DNA from: BPGX01 sp035405785
GTDB taxonomy: Bacteria; Bacteroidota; Bacteroidia; B-17B0; Aurantibacillaceae
Assembly: GCA_035405785.1 (NCBI GenBank)
Contig: DAONJS010000004.1
Span: 62,001-126,000 of the forward strand
Reading direction: 5' to 3'
Length of the DNA stretch: 64,000 bases
Every line of letters starts with the position of its first letter. The first letter of the stretch is position 1. This document shows, piece by piece, positions 7,842-15,367 of this stretch. A program made the position numbers and the translations under genes. The notes beneath the pieces are model-generated. The model was given only the letters and a program-made list of their open reading frames with translations. It had not been told where the DNA came from and made no database searches.

Positions 7842-8331
7842 TTACTTAGGTTGTTCTTTTGTTTTTTTCTCACCACATTTTCCTTCGCCACATTTACCTT
7901 CTTTGCCNNNNNNNNNNNNNNNNNNNNNNNNNNNNNNNNNNNNNNNNNNNNNNNNNNNNNNNNNNNNNNNNNNNNNNNNNNNNNNNNNNNNNNNNNNNNN
8001 NNNNNNNTTTGGCTTTTTTCTCACCACATTTTCCTTCGCCGCATTTACCTTCTTTGCCTTTGGCTTTTTTCTCACCACATTTTCCTTCGCCGCATTTACC
8101 TTCTTTGCCTTTGCTTTTTTCGGTAGTGCTTTCAGATTTGTTTTCGCCACATTTCAGGTCATTAAGCATTTTTGAAAGTCCTTTGTTAGTAAGGATTTCT
8201 GAGCGAACATCTGCACCTGAACCAAGTGCGTTGATTTCAATGCCTGTAGCATTAGCATTGAGGTTGCTCATTGCTGCAAATGTAGCGGCGGCTACTGCGC
8301 TGGTAATCAGCGATTTTCTCTTTTTTTCCAT
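7842..8331 (-). CDS. HvfA-like Cys-repeat RiPP metallophore precursor (interrupted by scaffold gap)
   Basis: The start at 8331 gives a basic N terminus and a hydrophobic core ending in NANA, a Sec signal peptide of about 28 residues. A leader of about 45 residues follows, with one cysteine in DLKCGEN, and then tandem 17-residue units GKEGKCGEGKCGEKKAK. Two complete units are seen before the gap, and a last one (ending KKTKEQPK and stop) after it. Each unit holds two EGKCG motifs, the sequence modified by MNIO enzymes in HvfA-type oxazolone/thioamide copper peptides. The two sides lie in different frames only because the gap was filled with 100 Ns, not a multiple of three. True length and repeat number are unknown. 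Exported, probably binds copper. Confidence 0.88.
7908..8007. other. Scaffold gap (100 N) inside the precursor gene
   Basis: Exactly 100 Ns, a placeholder length. The flanks end in GCC and resume in TTTGGC, which is the ordinary junction between two 51-nt repeat units. The real gap is therefore zero or a whole number of 51-nt units. Confidence 0.95.
8008..8119 (-). repeat. 51-nt tandem repeats encoding Cys units of the precursor
   Basis: Two near-identical 51-nt units encode 17 residues each, and a third lies left of the gap at 7857-7907. They differ by single bases (GCA versus ACA context in the left unit). Such identity suggests recent expansion and explains the assembly break. Confidence 0.85.
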
Positions 8332-8364
8332 AGTTTTGGATTTTATTGGTTTATCAATTAGTTA

Positions 8365-8372
8365 CAAAAATA
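8365..8372 (-). promoter_or_regulatory. Candidate -7 element of the copper-RiPP operon
   Basis: Minus-strand TATTTTTG lies 33 nt before the precursor start. An upstream TTTG (8385-8388) is only 12 nt away, shorter than usual for the housekeeping sigma, and the stretch TTTGTCAGGATTTAGG between could be read by the operon's own ECF factor. The promoter class is undecided. Confidence 0.35.
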
Positions 8373-8548
8373 CCTAAATCCTGACAAAAAAATTAACTTT
8401 ATAAGTATATTTTAATTAAATCGCTGAAAATCAGTTAAATAAAATTTTATAGAGTAAAATAGTATGCTTATCTAATAAATTATTTTATTTGTCTATTTAT
8501 ATTTACATTCGCCCCCAATGTTCGTAAAACTTTAAAATCTTAATTATT

Positions 8549-8953
8549 ATGAAAAAAGATGATGTATTTCAGTATGAATTCCAGTTTTCTCAAAAAGATG
8601 TTGATGATTTTGCTCTTATTACAGGAGATAATAATCCTATTCATTTAAATCCTGAATACGCTGCAAAAACAATGTTTAAGCGACCAATTATGCACGGTAT
8701 GCTGGGTGCTTCTTTGTTTAGTAAAGTGTTTGGAACTATGTTTCCTGGTGAAGGTACTATTTATTTGAAGCAATCACTTAATTTTTTGAAACCAATGTAT
8801 GTTGATACTCCTTATGTGGCTGAATTTACAGTAAAAGAAGTTGTACCTGATAAAAACAGAGCAATTGTAGAAACTTTGATTAAGGACAAAGCCAGTGGAA
8901 ATGTTTGTACATCGGGTGAAGCGTTAATTATGAATGTCAATAAAATTAAATAA
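8549..8953 (+). CDS. phaJ: MaoC-like (R)-specific enoyl-CoA hydratase
   Basis: A 134-residue single hot-dog-fold hydratase. The hydratase-2 motif FALITGDNNPIHLNPEYA carries the catalytic pair D27 and H32, followed by RPIMHGML. The enzyme hydrates trans-2-enoyl-CoA to (R)-3-hydroxyacyl-CoA in the cytoplasm. It is 30 nt upstream of a PhaB-like reductase, so it likely feeds (R)-3-hydroxyacyl-CoA to polyhydroxyalkanoate synthesis or recycles it. No PHA synthase lies in the window, so a different acyl-CoA role remains possible. Confidence 0.82.
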   Translation: MKKDDVFQYEFQFSQKDVDDFALITGDNNPIHLNPEYAAKTMFKRPIMHGMLGASLFSKVFGTMFPGEGTIYLKQSLNFLKPMYVDTPYVAEFTVKEVVPDKNRAIVETLIKDKASGNVCTSGEALIMNVNKIK

Positions 8954-8983
8954 AATTATCATTAACCAATAAAATTTACAACT

Positions 8984-9721
8984 ATGAAAGGTAGGGTAGC
9001 GTTGGTAACAGGAGCCACAGGCGGATTAGGAACCGCTATGTGCAAAAAGTTGTATAAAGATGGATACAAAGTGGTGGGTAATTATCACACTAAAGAAAAG
9101 GCAGAAAAATGGATGCAACAAATGGCATCAGAAGGGTACAATATCCCTTTGTTTCATGGAGATGTCAGTGATTTTAATTCAGCAAAAGCAATGATTGAAC
9201 AAATTGAAAAAGAAGTAGGACAGATTGATGTATTGGTAAATAATGCGGGAATTACAAGAGATACAAGATTAATCAAAATGACTTTTGAACAATGGGATGC
9301 GGTACTGAAAACAAATTTGTATAGCGTGTTTAATTGCACAAGAAATGTTATTGAAAAAATGATTGAAAGAAAATTCGGAAGAATTATTAATATCTCTTCT
9401 GTAAATGGTCAGCGTGGGCAAATTGGGCAATGTAATTATAGTGCAGCAAAAGCAGGGATGCATGGTTTCACCAAATCATTAGCATTAGAAGTAGCAAAAT
9501 ATGGTATTACAGTAAATACTATTTCACCCGGCTATGTAGCAACAGATATGGTAATGGCTGTAAGAGAAGATATTTTAGCAAAAATTATTGAGCAAATTCC
9601 TGTAGGAAGACTAGGTGGAACGCACGAAATAGCATTTCTTGTAAGTTTCCTTGCTAGCGATGAAGCAAGTTTTATTACAGGTGCTAATTATAGTATCAAT
9701 GGAGGACAACACATGTATTAA
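8984..9721 (+). CDS. phaB: Acetoacetyl-CoA reductase-like SDR
   Basis: A 245-residue short-chain dehydrogenase. The NAD(P) motif TGATGGLG is at 9-16 and NNAG at 86-89. The catalytic S139, Y152 and K156 sit in NISSVNGQRGQIGQCNYSAAKAG, and SPGYVATDM follows. VNGQRGQIGQ-NYS-AKAG, SPGYVATDMV and the C-terminal NGGQHMY closely match acetoacetyl-CoA reductases (PhaB) rather than general FabG. The expected reaction is acetoacetyl-CoA to (R)-3-hydroxybutyryl-CoA with NADPH. Co-transcribed with the MaoC gene and followed by a strong terminator. FabG-type activity cannot be excluded. Confidence 0.82.
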   Translation: MKGRVALVTGATGGLGTAMCKKLYKDGYKVVGNYHTKEKAEKWMQQMASEGYNIPLFHGDVSDFNSAKAMIEQIEKEVGQIDVLVNNAGITRDTRLIKMTFEQWDAVLKTNLYSVFNCTRNVIEKMIERKFGRIINISSVNGQRGQIGQCNYSAAKAGMHGFTKSLALEVAKYGITVNTISPGYVATDMVMAVREDILAKIIEQIPVGRLGGTHEIAFLVSFLASDEASFITGANYSINGGQHMY

Positions 9722-9745
9722 TGAAAATAAAAAATAAAAATTTTT

Positions 9746-9776
9746 AAAAGCCATCCACTCAGCGATGGCTTTTTTT
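9746..9776 (+). terminator. Rho-independent terminator after phaB
   Basis: Stem AAAAGCCATC (9746-9755) / GATGGCTTTT (9764-9773) with an 8-nt loop, then a T run. It ends the phaJ-phaB transcript. Confidence 0.85.
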
Positions 9777-9842
9777 GTTTATTTGCCTGCAAAAAGAATT
9801 TATACCAAAGATATTTTAATTTCAGAAAAAATTCCGCTTTAA

Positions 9843-9962
9843 TGCTTTTAGACAGTAAAGCCATTGGAAGCTTGCGTTGGGGTCTCCCATTCCGAGCGAA
9901 GCGAAGGAATGGGGGCAAGTTCCAATGGCGGTCTGCCGAAGGCAGATTGCCTTCTAAAAGCA
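9843..9962. repeat. GC-rich nested foldback element
   Basis: A 120-nt island much richer in G+C than its surroundings. The outer arms are TGCTTTTAGA (9843-9852) and TCTAAAAGCA (9953-9962). Inside lies a long stem 9860-9875 / 9915-9929 (GCCATTGGAA... / ...TTCCAATGGC, one bulge). Within that is a stem CCCATTCC (9886-9893) / GGAATGGG (9906-9913), and a side hairpin TCTGCC-GAA-GGCAGA is at 9932-9946. It could be a REP/MITE-like mobile element or a structured RNA. The rest of 9777-10095 is AT-rich without a gene. Confidence 0.6.
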
Positions 9963-10095
9963 GATTTTTTGCTTACTTTTTTCTAAAAAAAGTATGAGAA
10001 AAAATATTTATTATTGATAAACAATTTTCGGAAATTAAAGTTATTTTGGTATAATATACTTATTGTATGCTTTATATGAAAATTAAACTAAAAAA

Positions 10096-11316
10096 ATGAA
10101 AAAAAATATCTGGATTATCAACGAATATGCAGGAAGTCCTTATCATGGAATGGAATTTCGCCATTTTTATTTAAGTAAAGAATTGCAAAAATTAGGATAC
10201 AATCCGCTTATTATAACTGCATCCTACTCTCATTTATTTAAGCAATTACCTTCTGTAAAAAATAAGTTTACTTTTGAAAATATTGATGGTGTCAATTATT
10301 TATGGATTAAAGTTCCACAATATCCTCAATCTCACTCTAAAAAGAGAGTTCTAAAATGGTTTAATTATACGAATTCATTGTATTATCTGCCTGTTTTAAA
10401 AATGCCAAAGCCGGATTATATTTTACTTTCTCCAATGCAAACATTACCTATCTTTCCTGTATTAAAATGGGCAAAAAAATTTAATAGTAAATTAATTTTT
10501 GAAGTAAAAGATATTTGGCCATTATCAATTATTGAATTAGGAGGATATTCACCCAAACATCCTTTTATTCGTTTATTAAAATATGCAGAAAAAGTTTGTA
10601 TTAAAAAGAGTGATGCAATAGTTTCTGTGTTACCAAACTATTCACAATACCTTAAAGAACAAGGGTTTCAAAAAAGTGCATATTATATTCCAAATGGCAT
10701 TGATATAAATGAATTGCAAACCATTGAACCTTTGGATAAAGAAATTGCTTCAAAAATTCCTGAGGATAAATTTATAGTTGGATATGCAGGAACAATAGGT
10801 ATTGCAAATGCCTTGAATTATTTGGTAGAAGCAGCAAAATTATTAAAGGATAATTCTAATATTGTATTTATTGTAGTAGGTAATGGTAGTGAAAAAGAAC
10901 ATTTAATCAAACAATCAGAGGGCTTGAATAATATTAAGTTTTTACCGGCTATTCCTAAAAGGCAAATTCAGAGCTTGTTGCAAAAGTTTGATGTTTGTTA
11001 TATTGGATTAGAATACAGTCCATTATTTAAATTTGGTGTTTCTCCAAATAAATTATTTGATTATATGTATGCATCAAAACCAATAGTATTTTCAATTTAT
11101 TCTCCCAATAATGTAGTTGAACAAGCTAATTGTGGAATAGCGGTTCCACCATCTTCACCAAAAGATATTGCTGAATCTGTGGTAAAACTTTTTAATATGC
11201 CTGATGATGAAAGAAAGCAGTTAGGAAATAATGGAAAAAAATTTGTTCTTGAAAATCATACTTTTGAAAAACTGGCAAAAAAGTACAGTGAGTTATTAGA
11301 GGGTTTAAATAAGTGA
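10096..11316 (+). CDS. Glycosyltransferase family 4 protein
   Basis: A 406-residue GT-B fold transferase, WcaI/GT4-like. The N-terminal Rossmann half begins NEYAGSPYHGMEFRHFYLSKEL (8-30) and includes FEVKDIWPLSIIELG (135-149). The linker IPNGIDIN is at 198-205. The C-terminal half has VGYAGTIG (228-235), the nucleotide-sugar loop VVGNGSEKE (260-268) and FGVSPNKLFDYMYASKPI (313-330), the donor-binding helix. It transfers a sugar from a nucleotide-sugar at the cytoplasmic face, for a surface polysaccharide or lipid; neither donor nor acceptor can be read. It stands alone, between the foldback element and the ferredoxin gene. Confidence 0.88.
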   Translation: MKKNIWIINEYAGSPYHGMEFRHFYLSKELQKLGYNPLIITASYSHLFKQLPSVKNKFTFENIDGVNYLWIKVPQYPQSHSKKRVLKWFNYTNSLYYLPVLKMPKPDYILLSPMQTLPIFPVLKWAKKFNSKLIFEVKDIWPLSIIELGGYSPKHPFIRLLKYAEKVCIKKSDAIVSVLPNYSQYLKEQGFQKSAYYIPNGIDINELQTIEPLDKEIASKIPEDKFIVGYAGTIGIANALNYLVEAAKLLKDNSNIVFIVVGNGSEKEHLIKQSEGLNNIKFLPAIPKRQIQSLLQKFDVCYIGLEYSPLFKFGVSPNKLFDYMYASKPIVFSIYSPNNVVEQANCGIAVPPSSPKDIAESVVKLFNMPDDERKQLGNNGKKFVLENHTFEKLAKKYSELLEGLNK

Positions 11317-11349
11317 TTTTTAACATTTTTCAATAGGTAAATAAATACT

Positions 11350-11357
11350 TATCTTTG
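11350..11357 (+). promoter_or_regulatory. -7 element TATCTTTG of the ferredoxin gene
   Basis: TATCTTTG lies 19 nt before the ferredoxin start and matches the Bacteroidota consensus. Confidence 0.5.
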
Positions 11358-11376
11358 CGGCAATTAATTAAAATTT

Positions 11377-11730
11377 ATGGCAATCAAAATAACCGATGAA
11401 TGTATAAATTGTGGTGCTTGCGAACCAGAATGCCCCAATAATGCTATTTATGAAGGTGGAGCAGAATGGCGTTTTTCTGACGGAACTAAATTAAGTGGAA
11501 TGGTGCATGGTAAAAACTCAGGTATTGATACAGATGCTGATGCACCACAACCTCCTAAAAGTATGGATGTGTATTATATTGTAACTGATAAATGCACAGA
11601 GTGTGTAGGATTCTTTGATGAACCACAATGTGCGGCTGTATGCCCTGTTGATTGTTGCATTAAAGATGAAGATAATGTAGAAACTCCCGAGGAGTTATTA
11701 GAAAAGAAAAAATATCTGCATGGGGAGTAA
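11377..11730 (+). CDS. 2[4Fe-4S] ferredoxin (Alvin type)
   Basis: A 117-residue ferredoxin. The first cluster motif is C9-x2-C12-x2-C15-x3-C19 (CINCGACEPECP). The second is C73-x2-C76-x8-C85-x3-C89, with further cysteines at 93 and 94. The 8-residue loop between the second and third cysteines of the second motif marks the Allochromatium/YfhL-like type with low potential. An insert of about 40 residues separates the clusters. Cytoplasmic electron carrier; partner unknown. In several Bacteroidota this gene neighbours an acyl-CoA reductase and serC, but here those lie 30-40 kb away. Confidence 0.9.
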   Translation: MAIKITDECINCGACEPECPNNAIYEGGAEWRFSDGTKLSGMVHGKNSGIDTDADAPQPPKSMDVYYIVTDKCTECVGFFDEPQCAAVCPVDCCIKDEDNVETPEELLEKKKYLHGE

Positions 11731-11841
11731 AAGTTTTTGAGTTTAAAATTTGTTCTGTTAGTTTAAAGTAATTTAAGTATTAAAAAATTTGAGTGGTAAA
11801 ATAAAGTGATAAGCGGAGATGTTTATTTTTTTATTATCCCT

Positions 11842-11849
11842 TATCTTTG
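11842..11849 (+). promoter_or_regulatory. -7 element TATCTTTG deciding the start of the T9SS substrate gene
   Basis: TATCTTTG lies downstream of the ATG of the longest frame (11819) and 17 nt before the ATG at 11867, so the latter must be the start. Confidence 0.6.
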
Positions 11850-11866
11850 CAAAAATTTTTATTTTT

Positions 11867-14800
11867 ATGAAAACACTTTTTCAAAATTTAAGCATTTATG
11901 CTTTGTGTGGAATTTTGATGAATATATTCATTCCATTAAAAGCACAAGAAAGTTGGATTAAATTAAAAGAAAACTATGCTAATTTTTATCAAATTAAAGC
12001 CGCATTTGAGGCAGAACACGGTAAAAAGAAAAATTCAAAAAACAAAAAATTTGAAATTGAAAAAGAAGAAGGAGGAGAAAGCTTATTCAGAAGATGGGCA
12101 TGGTATGCTGAACCAAGGGTATATCCTTCTGGCGACCTGAAATATGCTTCTTTTAGTTATGCTTTAGAGGAATACAATAAATGGTTAAACGAACATGCTG
12201 TCTTTAAAACTACTAACGGAGGTGCTGCGGCTCCTACTGCAACTACTGCAAACTGGACACCATTAGGACCATTTGGTGATCCAGCTGGAAGCAACGCAGG
12301 CAGAATGGTTTGTGTAAGATTTCATCCTACTAATCCAAATATCATTTATGTTGGAACAGCGGCAGGTGGAATGTGGATGAGTACTAATGGCGGAAGCACA
12401 TGGACTACAACAACCGACAATTTAGGTTCATTAGGTGTTTCAGATGTTGCAATAGATCCATCAAATCCAAATATCATTTACATTGCTACCGGAGATTATG
12501 ATGCAGGTGATACCTATTCTATTGGAGTTTATAAATCTACCGATGGTGGATTGACATGGACTGCCACAGGATTAACCTATACTACTAATCAAGGTCGAAG
12601 AATAGGAAGATTATTGATAAACCCATTAAATCCGACGACTCTTTTTGCTTTTACATCTGCTGGAATATATAGGACAAGAAATGGTGGTTCAACATGGACT
12701 TTAGTTCAATCTGGTAATTTTAAAGACGGCGAATATAAACCCAGTGATACTACCATCATTTATGGTGTTACCAGTTCTGGTTTTTATCGTTCCACAAATG
12801 GCGGTAATTCATTTACTAGCATTTCTTATGGAGCGGTTGGAAGTATAATTCGTTTATCAGTAGCAGTTACTCCAGCAGATCCAAATTATGTGTATTTGTT
12901 AGCAAGTAAGAATGATTATAGTTATGGAGGCGTATACCGTTCTACATCATCAGGAGCAGCGGGAACGTGGAGTGTAATGAGTACTTCGCCAAATATATTT
13001 GATTGGAGTACTAATGGAAGTGGAGCAGGTGGTCAGGGTTGGTATGATTTAGCAATAGGAGTTTCACCAACGAATGCTAATGAAATTGTTTGCGGGGGTG
13101 TAAACACGTGGAAATCCACTAATGGTGGGGCATCATGGACACTCTATACGCATTGGTATGGAGGCGGAGGAAAACCCTATGTGCATGCTGATTTACACGA
13201 TGTTCAATATACTTCTTCAAATACTGTTTATCTTGCTACAGATGGTGGGTTGTTTAGAACTACTAACGGTGGAACAAGTTTTACTGCAATAAATGGAGCA
13301 ATGAATATTGCTCAGATTTACAAATTAGGTTTGTCTGCCACTTCATCATCCTTAATTGTAACAGGACATCAAGATAATGGTACAAATAAATGGAATGGCA
13401 CCAGTTGGACTGAAATTTATGGAGGAGATGGGGCAGATTGTTTTATCAGCTGGAATAATAATAATACAATTGTTGCATCTTATGTACAAGGTGATTTTCA
13501 AAGATCTACAAACGGTGGAGCATCATGGACATCTATTGCGCCAAATACTACTGAAAATGCAGCATGGGTAGCTCCTATTATTCAACATCCAACAGCTCCA
13601 AATACATATTTATGTGGTTATGAAAATGTTTGGATTTCTACCAATCAAGGTACATCATGGACTAAGCCAGGTAATGTAGGTAGTGGATCAGGAGATATTT
13701 TAGGAGTAAAAGTTGCACCAAGTAACACGAATGTGATTTATGCTTTTCGTTCTAATTCATTATACAGAAGTGTAAATAATGGTGCATTATGGACAGATAT
13801 TTCTACTGGGCTACCAGTTGGATCTGCTGCCATTACTGATGTTGCTATTGACAATACAAATGAAAATAATATCTATGTTACATTTTCCGGATATTCTTCA
13901 GGTAATAAAGTATTTCATTCTACAAATGGTGGTTCAAGCTGGACTAATGTTTCAGCAGGACTTCCAAATATCCCTGTAAATTGTATCGTTTATACTAAAA
14001 ACTCAAGTGATGCCATTTATGTTGGCACAGATGTTGGGGTATATTACAAGGAAATTAGTATGAGTACATGGTTACCTTATTCACAAGGTTTGCCAAATGT
14101 GATTGTTGATGACATGGAAATTGATTATTTATCCAATAAACTTCGTGCGGCAACTTATGGAAGAGGGGTGTGGGAAACTGACTTATACTCTAATTCTGCA
14201 GCAACCCCTAATAGCTTCTTTACTACCAGTTATTCCGTTGCATGCATCAATACACCTTTTCAATTTAATGATGCTTCTTCAAACAGTCCTACTTCATGGT
14301 CATGGAGTTTTCCTGGAGGAAGTCCATCTACATCAACGGTTCAAAATCCTGCTGTTACATATACAGCTACCGGAACATACACTGTAAGTTTAACAGCATC
14401 AAATGTAAATGGCACAGGAACAACTTACACATCAACAATTACAGTAGCACCATCACCTACTGCTGCATCTTCATCTGCAAGTTTATGTTCAGGGTATGGT
14501 ATTTATATTTCTGCTAATACCAATGCATCTTCTATAAGTTGGAACACAGGCGCCACCACAAGTTCTATTTATGTAAATCCAACAATCACAACAGTATATT
14601 CATATACTGCTGCTAATGGTCAATGTCAAGCTACTGCTAATGTTACTGTCAATGTATCTCCAACCCCACCAATACCTACTGTGAGTGTAAATGGATCAAC
14701 GCTTACCTGCAATCCATCAGCGACTTCATATCAATGGTATTTGAATGGATCACCTATCAGTGGTGCAACATCACAAACTTATGTAGCAACACAAACAGGT

Positions 14801-15136
14801 TATTATAGTGTATGGATTGGAAATAGTGCAGGTTGTCAAAGTTCCTCCTCATCAGTATATGTGGTGGTTACAGGAATTCAAAATGCTATGTTGAGTGGAT
14901 TAATAAAAATAACACCAAATCCTGCAAGTGAATATTTGACCATAAATTCCAGTGTAGAAAAAGTATTAAGCGTTCAAATTACCGATGCATTAGGAAAAGT
15001 GGTATACATTAATACAATTGATTTTACAAAGGTAAAAGAACAAAATATAGATATATCTGACTTCGATGCAGGTGTTTATATTGTTGAGTTATCAGATGGA
15101 CAAGGTAAGATGGTTGAAAAGATTTTGAAGAAGTAA
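11867..15136 (+). CDS. Large secreted Asp-box (BNR/VPS10-like) protein with PKD domain and T9SS sorting tail
   Basis: 1089 residues from the ATG at 11867, chosen because the -7 element lies after the upstream ATG and the new N terminus is a normal signal peptide (ending PLKAQ). From about 130 to 780 there is a sialidase/sortilin-like beta-propeller region with about ten Asp-box turns of the form STNGGxSW (MSTNGGSTW, KSTDGGLTW, RSTNGGASW, HSTNGGSSW and others). A PKD domain follows (SWSWSFPGGSPS..., near 800-880). Next is an Ig-like stretch with YQWYLNGSPISGATSQTY, and then a C-terminal domain of about 75 residues (ITPNPASEYLTI ... DAGVYIVEL...KILKK) of the T9SS type A sorting kind. No catalytic residues recognised; adhesion or glycan binding at the cell surface is likely. 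Confidence 0.9.
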   Translation: MKTLFQNLSIYALCGILMNIFIPLKAQESWIKLKENYANFYQIKAAFEAEHGKKKNSKNKKFEIEKEEGGESLFRRWAWYAEPRVYPSGDLKYASFSYALEEYNKWLNEHAVFKTTNGGAAAPTATTANWTPLGPFGDPAGSNAGRMVCVRFHPTNPNIIYVGTAAGGMWMSTNGGSTWTTTTDNLGSLGVSDVAIDPSNPNIIYIATGDYDAGDTYSIGVYKSTDGGLTWTATGLTYTTNQGRRIGRLLINPLNPTTLFAFTSAGIYRTRNGGSTWTLVQSGNFKDGEYKPSDTTIIYGVTSSGFYRSTNGGNSFTSISYGAVGSIIRLSVAVTPADPNYVYLLASKNDYSYGGVYRSTSSGAAGTWSVMSTSPNIFDWSTNGSGAGGQGWYDLAIGVSPTNANEIVCGGVNTWKSTNGGASWTLYTHWYGGGGKPYVHADLHDVQYTSSNTVYLATDGGLFRTTNGGTSFTAINGAMNIAQIYKLGLSATSSSLIVTGHQDNGTNKWNGTSWTEIYGGDGADCFISWNNNNTIVASYVQGDFQRSTNGGASWTSIAPNTTENAAWVAPIIQHPTAPNTYLCGYENVWISTNQGTSWTKPGNVGSGSGDILGVKVAPSNTNVIYAFRSNSLYRSVNNGALWTDISTGLPVGSAAITDVAIDNTNENNIYVTFSGYSSGNKVFHSTNGGSSWTNVSAGLPNIPVNCIVYTKNSSDAIYVGTDVGVYYKEISMSTWLPYSQGLPNVIVDDMEIDYLSNKLRAATYGRGVWETDLYSNSAATPNSFFTTSYSVACINTPFQFNDASSNSPTSWSWSFPGGSPSTSTVQNPAVTYTATGTYTVSLTASNVNGTGTTYTSTITVAPSPTAASSSASLCSGYGIYISANTNASSISWNTGATTSSIYVNPTITTVYSYTAANGQCQATANVTVNVSPTPPIPTVSVNGSTLTCNPSATSYQWYLNGSPISGATSQTYVATQTGYYSVWIGNSAGCQSSSSSVYVVVTGIQNAMLSGLIKITPNPASEYLTINSSVEKVLSVQITDALGKVVYINTIDFTKVKEQNIDISDFDAGVYIVELSDGQGKMVEKILKK

Positions 15137-15218
15137 TTCTTTAAAATACAATTTTAGTTGTTATTATTCAGATAGATATAGTTTTCACACAAAGGTTGAA
15201 AAGTTTAAACAATTTTAA

Positions 15219-15248
15219 GTAGGGGTATATCACCATACGCCCTTACAT
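15219..15248 (-). repeat. Inverted copy of the 30-nt ATGTAAGGGCGTAT dispersed repeat
   Basis: The minus strand reads ATGTAAGGGCGTATGG...ACCCCTAC and matches 26 of 30 bases of the element at 17521-17550. It is followed on the plus strand by two 7-nt-spaced AGT steps (15252, 15259), the inverted form of the heptad arrays. It lies between the T9SS substrate stop and the porX promoter. Confidence 0.7.
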
Positions 15249-15321
15249 TTTAGTTTTTAGTTCTTTTGTCAAAAAGTATTAAATCATTTCAATTTTAAGA
15301 TAAATTAAAATAATAATTCTA

Positions 15322-15350
15322 TTTGTTTGTCCGTTACATAAGTATATTTG
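15322..15350 (+). promoter_or_regulatory. porX promoter (TTTG ... TATATTTG)
   Basis: TTTG at 15322-15325 and TATATTTG at 15343-15350, 17 nt apart, with the porX ATG 18 nt later. The longest frame starts inside this promoter and is rejected. Confidence 0.6.
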
Positions 15351-15367
15351 TCGCTAAATTTTTTAAT

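Noticed and set aside
7842..8150. Minus-strand frame encoding Lys/Val/Ala-rich repeats
   Set aside because: It is the +1 shifted reading of the same repeat and only joins the last Cys unit because the gap has an arbitrary length.
7851..8377. Long plus-strand frames with Phe/His-rich repeats opposite the precursor gene
   Set aside because: They are the antisense of the 51-nt repeats, pass through the N gap and have no start context or known features. The minus-strand frame has a signal peptide and fits the operon.
9718..9918. Minus-strand frame of 66 residues over the foldback element
   Set aside because: It lies across the phaB terminator and half of the inverted repeat; its residues are dictated by the hairpin arms.
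11819..11866. Upstream start of the T9SS substrate gene
   Set aside because: A TATCTTTG promoter element lies after it, and the N terminus would not be a signal peptide of usual length.
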